A DNA stretch of 38,071 bases. It comes from Woeseiaceae bacterium (GTDB taxonomy: Bacteria; Pseudomonadota; Gammaproteobacteria; Steroidobacterales; Woeseiaceae). The stretch is from assembly GCA_013001045.1 (NCBI GenBank), contig JABDNG010000071.1, positions 1 through 38,071 on the forward strand, read 5' to 3'. The notes beneath the pieces are model-generated. The model worked only from the letters and a program-made list of their open reading frames with translations. It was not told the DNA's origin and did not search any database. Made by a program: the position numbers and the translations under genes. Below are positions 33,465 through 38,071 of the stretch, piece after piece; position 1 is the stretch's first letter; each line of letters opens with the position of its first letter.

Positions 33465-34442
33465 TTACAGCAGTTCCTCGATCGCAGCGCGTTCCTCGCG
33501 GAGCTCCTTCTCGGTGTTGTCCATGCGACCGCGACTGAAGTCGTTGATCGACAATCCCTGGACAATTTCGTAGCGACCACCGTCGCAACGAACCGGGTAG
33601 GAATAGACGATGCCCGGCTCGATGCCGTAGCTGCCGTCCGCCGGTATGGCCATGCTTACCCAGTCATCCGCCGGTGTGCCGAGCGCCCAATCATGCATAT
33701 GATCGATTGCCGCCGAAGCTGCCGAGGCGGCCGAGGATGCGCCGCGCGCTTTGATAATAGCGGCGCCACGTTGTTGCACGACGGGAATGAATTCGTCCTC
33801 AAGCCACGCCTGATCAACGAGGTCGGTTGCTGCGCGGCCGCTGACGCTGGCCTGGTTCACGTCGGGATACTGGGTTGCGGAATGGTTGCCCCAGATCGTC
33901 ATACAGCGGATGTCATTGACATGGCTACTGGTTTTCGCCGCCAGCTGCGCTTTCGCGCGGTTATGGTCGAGGCGTGTCATAGCCGTAAAGTTTCCGGGGT
34001 CGATGTCGGGTGCATTGCTGCTTGCAATCAACGCGTTGGTATTCGCCGGATTACCCACGACGAGTACCCTGACATCGCGATTGGCATGATCGTTCATCGC
34101 CTTCCCCTGTACCGAGAAGATGGCGGCGTTCGCTTGCAGCAGATCCTTACGTTCCATGCCCGGGCCGCGCGGGCGTGCGCCGACGAGGAGGGCGTAGTCA
34201 CTGTCTTTGAAGGCGGTGTTCGGATCGTCCGTGGCGACGACACCTGCCAGTGTCGGGAAAGCACAATCATCGAGTTCCATTACGACGCCCTGCAATGCCG
34301 CGAGTGCCGGTGGAATCTCGAGCAACTGCAAAATGACCGCCTGGTCACGGCCGAGCATCTGGCCGGATGCGATGCGGAAGGCAAGCTGATAGCCGATCTG
34401 GCCAGCAGCGCCAGTGATGGTGACGCGAACGGGTGCTTTCAT
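33465..34442 (-). CDS. mdh: malate dehydrogenase
   Basis: NAD-dependent TCA-cycle enzyme of 325 residues, of the type seen in Xanthomonas and Burkholderia (cytosolic-like). The dinucleotide-binding loop is GAAGQIGY (11-18). The mobile substrate loop is [16 protein letters not shown], with the substrate arginines; VGNPANTNA follows. The catalytic histidine lies in [31 protein letters not shown] is conserved at the C-terminal end. It starts ATG 34442 with AGGA upstream. Confidence 0.95.
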   Translation of the reverse strand: MKAPVRVTITGAAGQIGYQLAFRIASGQMLGRDQAVILQLLEIPPALAALQGVVMELDDCAFPTLAGVVATDDPNTAFKDSDYALLVGARPRGPGMERKDLLQANAAIFSVQGKAMNDHANRDVRVLVVGNPANTNALIASSNAPDIDPGNFTAMTRLDHNRAKAQLAAKTSSHVNDIRCMTIWGNHSATQYPDVNQASVSGRAATDLVDQAWLEDEFIPVVQQRGAAIIKARGASSAASAASAAIDHMHDWALGTPADDWVSMAIPADGSYGIEPGIVYSYPVRCDGGRYEIVQGLSINDFSRGRMDNTEKELREERAAIEELL

Positions 34443-34484
34443 AGTGGGATTCCTGCTTCAGTTATGCGCTGATTTGCGGCCGAG

Positions 34485-34520
34485 ATTTTAGCACCGGCGG
34501 AGCCTGCAAACACCGGTGTT
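34485..34520 (-). promoter_or_regulatory. probable mdh promoter with overlapping palindrome
   Basis: TAAAAT (34490-34485) has GTGTTT 17 bases upstream (34513-34508) on the minus strand. A perfect 12-base palindrome, AACACCGGTGTT (34509-34520), covers the -35 and could be an operator. The regulator is not identifiable. Confidence 0.45.
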
Positions 34521-34522
34521 GA

Positions 34523-35350
34523 TTACTTATGTGCTTTTGATTCGACAAAATTCGGGAAAATTCGCTGAAATTCCTCGAATTCGCTGTCCGCAAGATCGTC
34601 GCGGCCGTCTTCACGCAGGTCAGAGATGCAAGTCATCCAGGTTTCGGCGGACTCGCGCATCTTGGCCGGGCATGCCGACTCCGCCTCTCGCTTCTTTTCG
34701 TCCGCCGCTATCGAAATCGCCGCTGCCGCCGTCGCGTCAGCGGAGGCGGTATCCACCAGGGCATTGCCGCGCGCGGCGCTCTGACCCGCGGCGCTTTCCG
34801 CGGCGGCCTTTCGAACCGAAGCCTCTTCACGACTCGCAAGCGCTTCGTGAACCGCAGTGTCTTCGTGCAACGGCTCCGCTTCGGCCACAACACGGGGAGT
34901 CGGGGCACTCTGGGGAGAAGCCTCATCAACGTCCGCTCTCGGTATCGCCGGTCCCTCATCGGGCCCAGCCTGTGCTCGCGCTCTCTTTTCTACCTCGCGC
35001 AAAACGGCCATGTCTTTCGGCGCAAAGTCGTCTGTCGCAGTGCCGTCCGCGCCCTCAATTGCGGTAGACGCCGGCTTGCGTGCGGCAGGTGTCATAACGG
35101 GAACGACATCCGGCTCGGTCTCTGGCAGCCGGGTCAGTTCCAGGACGATCGCGAGGCTCAACCCGATGGTCGCTGCCCAGGCAAGCGGCCTCGTCCAGCT
35201 TCGTGCCACGGAGTAGCGTGTGCGGCTTTCGCTTGCCGCCATTCGCAGAACTTTTTCGTTGAGATGGTCCGGCGTTCGTTCGTTGGCCAATGCCCTGTAG
35301 GTGTCCGCCACGAGCGGGTCCCTGTCCGTATTCTTTCGCTCGATACTCAT
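34523..35350 (-). CDS. putative anti-sigma factor (single-pass membrane protein)
   Basis: A 275-residue protein directly after an ECF sigma factor, with a four-base overlap (ATGA). Residues 1-50 are a short cytosolic part with YRALANERTPDHLNEKVL. One membrane helix spans about 54-72 (RPLAWAATIGLSLAIVLEL). The long outer part is rich in alanine, glutamate and proline. The C-terminus, from CPAKMRESAETWMTCISDL to EFEEFQRIFPNF, resembles the tails of Xanthomonadales-type anti-sigma proteins (from memory). No zinc-binding anti-sigma motif (HxxxCxxC) is seen. The role is inferred from the gene pair; the inducing signal is unknown. Confidence 0.65.
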   Translation of the reverse strand: MSIERKNTDRDPLVADTYRALANERTPDHLNEKVLRMAASESRTRYSVARSWTRPLAWAATIGLSLAIVLELTRLPETEPDVVPVMTPAARKPASTAIEGADGTATDDFAPKDMAVLREVEKRARAQAGPDEGPAIPRADVDEASPQSAPTPRVVAEAEPLHEDTAVHEALASREEASVRKAAAESAAGQSAARGNALVDTASADATAAAAISIAADEKKREAESACPAKMRESAETWMTCISDLREDGRDDLADSEFEEFQRIFPNFVESKAHK

Positions 35351-35904
35351 AATCGCTCAGCCTGTTCGTCGATTGCCGCGCGCAGTTTCTGCATTGCGTA
35401 GCGTAGCCGGCTCTTGGCAGTTTCACGGTTGCTGCCGGTCACCGAGGCTATCTGGTCCACGCTCAGCCCGGCTTCCTCATGCAGCAAGAACGCGTCCCGC
35501 TGTTCTTCCGGCAGCGTCATGAGCGCCCTGGACAGGCGTTCTTTGGCGAGGCTGCGTTCCGTTGACATTTCTGGCTGTTCGCCAGGATGGGAATGCAGCT
35601 CCGCATCGAATTCGGCAGTGTTCGCGTGCCGTTTGTTGCGGCGTAAATGGTCTATGAAGCAGTTACGGGCGACGCGATACAAAAAGGTCGTGAATTTTGC
35701 CGTCGGACGATAAGAGCCACGGGCTTTGACGATCTTGCTCCAAACGTCCTGGAAGATGTCCTCGGCTGTATCCCGATGTCGACACAGGCGCAACAGGTAG
35801 CGGTACAGCGGGTCATTGTGCCGGCGATACAGGGTCTCGAAAGCCGCCATATCGCCGTCTTTGTAGCGCAGCATCAGCGCGCTGTCGTCGGGTATGTGCC
35901 CCAT
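35347..35904 (-). CDS. ECF RNA polymerase sigma factor
   Basis: An extracytoplasmic-function sigma-70 factor of 185 residues. Region 2 is AFETLYRRHNDPLYRYLLRL with DTAEDIFQDVWSKI, and FTTFLYRVARNCFIDHLRR for -10 recognition. Region 4 is LPEEQRDAFLLHEEAGLS with the helix-turn-helix VDQIASVTGSNRETAKSRLRYA. The start is taken as ATG 35904; the frame continues to 35982, but the added residues are not typical of the family. The anti-sigma-like gene overlaps its end, so both are coupled. Confidence 0.9.
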   Translation of the reverse strand: MGHIPDDSALMLRYKDGDMAAFETLYRRHNDPLYRYLLRLCRHRDTAEDIFQDVWSKIVKARGSYRPTAKFTTFLYRVARNCFIDHLRRNKRHANTAEFDAELHSHPGEQPEMSTERSLAKERLSRALMTLPEEQRDAFLLHEEAGLSVDQIASVTGSNRETAKSRLRYAMQKLRAAIDEQAERL

Positions 35905-36058
35905 GGCCGGAGCATAGGGGAGTGCCGCGCGCCTGCAAAGGGCAACAGCGGGTCTGGCCAGGGATTCTGCGTTTGCTGCCATCGGGATCTCGTCGTCCTG
36001 TCCTTTATAAACGCCGGACCCACCCGCTTCGGGTTACGAAATTAAGTATGCCGAGGGC

Positions 36059-36086
36059 TTGCAATCTGAAAACTTAGTGTTATAGT
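36059..36086 (+). promoter_or_regulatory. probable promoter of the small-peptide/gntR/ABC operon
   Basis: TTGCAA (36059-36064), 16 bases, then TATAGT (36081-36086). The -10 lies inside the first arm of the operator at 36077-36098. An alternative -35, TTGACT, is at 36086, but it has no good -10. Confidence 0.5.
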
Positions 36087-36098
36087 TGACTATAACAC
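36077..36098. promoter_or_regulatory. GntR/YtrA-type operator, perfect inverted repeat
   Basis: Two ten-base arms, GTGTTATAGT (36077-36086) and ACTATAACAC (36089-36098), are exact reverse complements around a two-base centre (TG). Size, symmetry and position over a promoter fit the site of the YtrA-type GntR regulator encoded 310 bases downstream. Binding by that regulator is inferred. Confidence 0.75.
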
Positions 36099-36149
36099 CA
36101 GTTCACTCAATTGAATAAGAAGGGCCGGGGACGCCCCGGGAGAGCCAAA

Positions 36150-36311
36150 ATGTCAAAGTTCTTACGATATATGAATGAAATAGTCAGCCTTACGGTCATG
36201 TTGCTCATGGTGGGCGCGCTGGTCGCTGGCCAGGCGGATGCAACGATCCAGGACGAGGTCCGGGCGGAAGCAGACGCCGAATTCAGTCAATTCCGTTTCG
36301 AAGACGAGTAA
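36150..36311 (+). CDS. small membrane or exported peptide, 53 residues
   Basis: Starts at ATG 36150 behind GGGAGAG. A positively charged N-terminus (MSKFLRYMNE) is followed by a hydrophobic helix (about 10-28, IVSLTVMLLMVGALVAG), then QADA, where a signal peptidase could cut. The tail is acidic (DEVRAEADAEFSQFRFEDE). I do not recognise a family. It lies between a GntR-type operator and a strong terminator, which suggests that it is the most highly expressed product of this promoter. The frame also reaches back to a TTG at 36111, which lacks support. Confidence 0.6.
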   Translation: MSKFLRYMNEIVSLTVMLLMVGALVAGQADATIQDEVRAEADAEFSQFRFEDE

Positions 36312-36329
36312 AGTAGCGACGGAATGGTT

Positions 36330-36363
36330 GCGCCGGTCTTTTTGCAAGGACCGGCGCCTTTTT
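36330..36363 (+). terminator. strong rho-independent terminator
   Basis: GCGCCGGTC (36330-36338) pairs perfectly with GACCGGCGC (36349-36357) around a ten-base loop, followed by C and five T (36359-36363). It lies 18 bases after the small-peptide stop and 43 bases before gntR. Confidence 0.9.
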
Positions 36364-36406
36364 AAAACGCAGACACGTACCGCCTTGATCAGGAACCGTC
36401 AATCCA

Positions 36407-36790
36407 ATGGACCCTAAGTGGGATGAAGATCAACCGATTTATCGGCAACTGCGCGATCGCGTAGTGGCGATGATTCTCGAAGGCGTGCTCGCCGAGGGCG
36501 ATGCGTTGCCGTCGGTCAGAAACGTCGCCGCCGAGTATCGGCTGAATCCGCTCACTGTCCTGAAGGGCTACCAGGAACTCGTTGATGAAGAGCTGGTTGA
36601 AAAAAAACGCGGTCGTGGCATGTTCGTCAACGACGGCGCTCGCCTGAAGCTGCTAAAAGCCGAAAGGGAGCGGTTCCTGGATAAAGAGTGGCCAAAAGTA
36701 CTTGCAACCATTCAACGGCTTGGGCTGGATGAAGCCGAGCTACTCCGATCGACACATTCGAACGATAAGGCAGGAGACGAGAATGACTAG
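36407..36790 (+). CDS. GntR-family regulator, YtrA subfamily
   Basis: A 127-residue repressor-type protein. The winged helix-turn-helix reads QPIYRQLRDRVVAMILEG, then LPSVRNVAAEYRLNPLTVLKGYQEL and a wing with KKRGRGMFV (residues about 10-75). The short helical C-terminal part (about 50 residues) for dimerisation is the YtrA mark; there is no large ligand-binding domain. It is followed, with an eight-base overlap, by an ABC ATPase, the usual YtrA arrangement in which the regulator controls its own exporter. AGGAA lies 11 bases before the ATG. Confidence 0.9.
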   Translation: MDPKWDEDQPIYRQLRDRVVAMILEGVLAEGDALPSVRNVAAEYRLNPLTVLKGYQELVDEELVEKKRGRGMFVNDGARLKLLKAERERFLDKEWPKVLATIQRLGLDEAELLRSTHSNDKAGDEND

Positions 36791-37640
36791 CCTGGTCAGC
36801 GCCCGCGGCGTATCCAAGCATTTCGGCGCGGTGCGAGCTGTTGATGACGTCAGCTTCAATATCGAGAAAGGAAGAATCCTCGGATTAATCGGTCCGAACG
36901 GTGCGGGCAAGACGACCTTGTTGAAAGCAGTACTTGGGCTGACGGACTGTCAGGGCGAGCTCTCGGTGCTGGGACTGGATCCCTTCAAACAGCGCAAGGA
37001 ACTCTTGAAGAACATCTGTTTTATTGCCGACGTTGCGGTGTTACCACGCTGGATCAAAGTCACACAGTTGCTTGAATTCGTTGAATCCGTGCATCCGAAT
37101 TTTTCACGCAAGCGTGCCGAAGGCTTCCTGAGTCAGACCAACGTTCGGTCGGACGCGAAAGTGCGCGAGCTTTCCAAGGGCATGGTCACTCAATTACACC
37201 TGTCGATCATCATGTCGATTGACGCGAAGCTGCTGGTCCTCGACGAACCGACGCTGGGTCTGGATATCATCTTCCGCAAGGAGTTTTACGGCAACTTGTT
37301 GAATGATTATTTCGACGAGGAGCGAACGATCCTGATCACGACGCACCAGGTTGAGGAAATCGAGAACCTGTTGACTGACATCATGTTCATCAACGACGGT
37401 AAAATTTTGCTCGACAAACCAATGGATACGCTGACCGATACCTATGTCGAACTCATGACGTCAGGCGAATCAGCGGTAAAGGCCAGGGGCCTCGGGCCGA
37501 TCGCGGAGCACGAGATGTTTGGCAAGTCCGTTCTGCTGTTCGAGGGCGTGAGCCGTGACAACCTGGAGGGCCTGGGCGAGCTGCGCACGCCCTCGGTGGC
37601 GGATCTGTTCGTTGCCAAGGTCAAGGGAGCGCGAACATGA
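36783..37640 (+). CDS. ABC transporter ATP-binding protein (YtrB-like)
   Basis: A 285-residue ATPase starting at ATG 36783 (AGGAGA upstream). Walker A is GPNGAGKTT (37-45). The signature is the degenerate LSKGM. Walker B is LLVLDEPTLGLD, and the switch histidine is in ITTHQVEEIE. LSKGM in place of LSGGQ is common in YtrB/BcrA-type ATPases. Its partner permease starts in its stop codon (ATGA). Related systems respond to cell-envelope stress, but the substrate here is unknown. Confidence 0.9.
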   Translation: MTSLVSARGVSKHFGAVRAVDDVSFNIEKGRILGLIGPNGAGKTTLLKAVLGLTDCQGELSVLGLDPFKQRKELLKNICFIADVAVLPRWIKVTQLLEFVESVHPNFSRKRAEGFLSQTNVRSDAKVRELSKGMVTQLHLSIIMSIDAKLLVLDEPTLGLDIIFRKEFYGNLLNDYFDEERTILITTHQVEEIENLLTDIMFINDGKILLDKPMDTLTDTYVELMTSGESAVKARGLGPIAEHEMFGKSVLLFEGVSRDNLEGLGELRTPSVADLFVAKVKGART

Positions 37641-38071
37641 TGGGCAATCAGTACGCACTGCTAAAGCGCGAGGTCTGGGAACATCGATCGATCTATGTAA
37701 CCCCGTTGGCGATAGCCAGTATCGTGACGCTAGGTACGCTGGCGATGCTGATGTTCGCTGGCGGCTTCGCCAAAGAGCTCGATATCGCGATATTCGGGGC
37801 GACCAATATCGCGGGCGATACCGAGCGCCAGGCCGCGCTGACGGGCTTCTTTGTCGGAACGTCAGGGGTATTCCTGTTGGCGGCAACGGTGCTGACGGTT
37901 TTTTACACCCTGGATTGCCTGTACACCGAGCGTAAAGACAAGAGCATCCTGTTCTGGCGGTCCATGCCCGTGACCGACGCCGAAGCCGTGATATCAAAAC
38001 TCGTAACTGCCATCGTGATTATTCCGATGGTGACTGTTGCGGTGGTCATTGCGACTCACCTCGTCAATCTC
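37637..38071 (+). CDS. ABC-2 family permease, N-terminal part (cut by window end)
   Basis: The first 145 codons of a membrane protein that begins MMGNQYALLKREVWEHRS. A first membrane helix (about 22-42, PLAIASIVTLGTLAMLMF), a loop, a second helix (about 71-92) and LDCLYTERKDKSILFWRSMPVTD are seen, then a third helix at the edge. The YTERKDKSILFWRS segment is typical of permeases paired with YtrA/GntR-controlled ATPases. The C-terminal part is missing from the window. Confidence 0.85.
   Translation, partial: MMGNQYALLKREVWEHRSIYVTPLAIASIVTLGTLAMLMFAGGFAKELDIAIFGATNIAGDTERQAALTGFFVGTSGVFLLAATVLTVFYTLDCLYTERKDKSILFWRSMPVTDAEAVISKLVTAIVIIPMVTVAVVIATHLVNL

Noticed and set aside
1-38071. tRNA, rRNA, CRISPR array, insertion sequence or prophage
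   Set aside because: Looked for on both strands; no cloverleaf, regularly spaced repeat, transposase or integrase motif was seen.

Overview
The window looks like chromosome of a free-living gammaproteobacterium. It is GC-rich, densely packed and strongly operonic. It holds GspA/GspB, FadE, an ECF sigma/anti-sigma pair, LptM, an ArgR-controlled arginine operon with an Xanthomonas-type carbamoyltransferase (ArgF'), and a complete mevalonate pathway. The mix suggests the Xanthomonadales/Woeseiales neighbourhood, but that is inference from gene content. No rRNA, tRNA, CRISPR, prophage or insertion sequence is visible, and no gene-free stretch exceeds about 250 bases.

Layout. (1) 1-1236, minus: polA (cut by the window edge) and lptM. 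(2) 1295-9437, minus: argR, argG, an uncharacterised P-loop gene, argC, argD, argF', argB, argH, mostly with 1-4 base stop/start overlaps. A sigma70-type promoter overlapped by ARG-box-like repeats lies ahead of argR. (3) 9580-12367: an esterase, an NRDE protein, NudC and MscL. (4) 12446-13802: a FlhC-like regulator divergent from a protein that I read as two FlhD-like modules in tandem. (5) 13837-16207, plus: an ABC exporter pair and an SRAP (YedK/HMCES) protein. (6) 16175-22486, minus: ispA, dinB, gspA, gspB and a DAK2-DegV fusion. (7) 22567-27291, plus: mevalonate operon mvaD, phosphomevalonate kinase, an HMG-CoA reductase/mevalonate kinase fusion, and idi; HMG-CoA synthase converges on it (27392-28870). 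(8) 28935-34442, minus: a DUF4399 lipoprotein, a DUF4286/DUF3667-like membrane protein, fadE and mdh. (9) 34523-35904, minus: ECF sigma factor and anti-sigma-like protein. (10) 36059-38071, plus: operator, 53-residue peptide, strong terminator, YtrA-type GntR regulator, ABC ATPase and a permease cut by the window end.

How they work together. The arg operon encodes every step from N-acylglutamate to arginine except the first acylation and the final deacylation. The embedded P-loop protein has features that recall DUF1611 proteins, so it is a candidate for a missing or accessory step. The mevalonate cluster takes acetoacetyl-CoA to IPP/DMAPP, and IspA, divergently transcribed next door, makes farnesyl diphosphate. 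The most unusual objects are the HMGR-MVK fusion, the FlhC-like/tandem FlhD-like pair with no flagellar genes nearby, the P-loop protein in the arg operon, and a carbamoyltransferase whose specificity position is alanine. All family calls come from reading motifs; no database search was possible.
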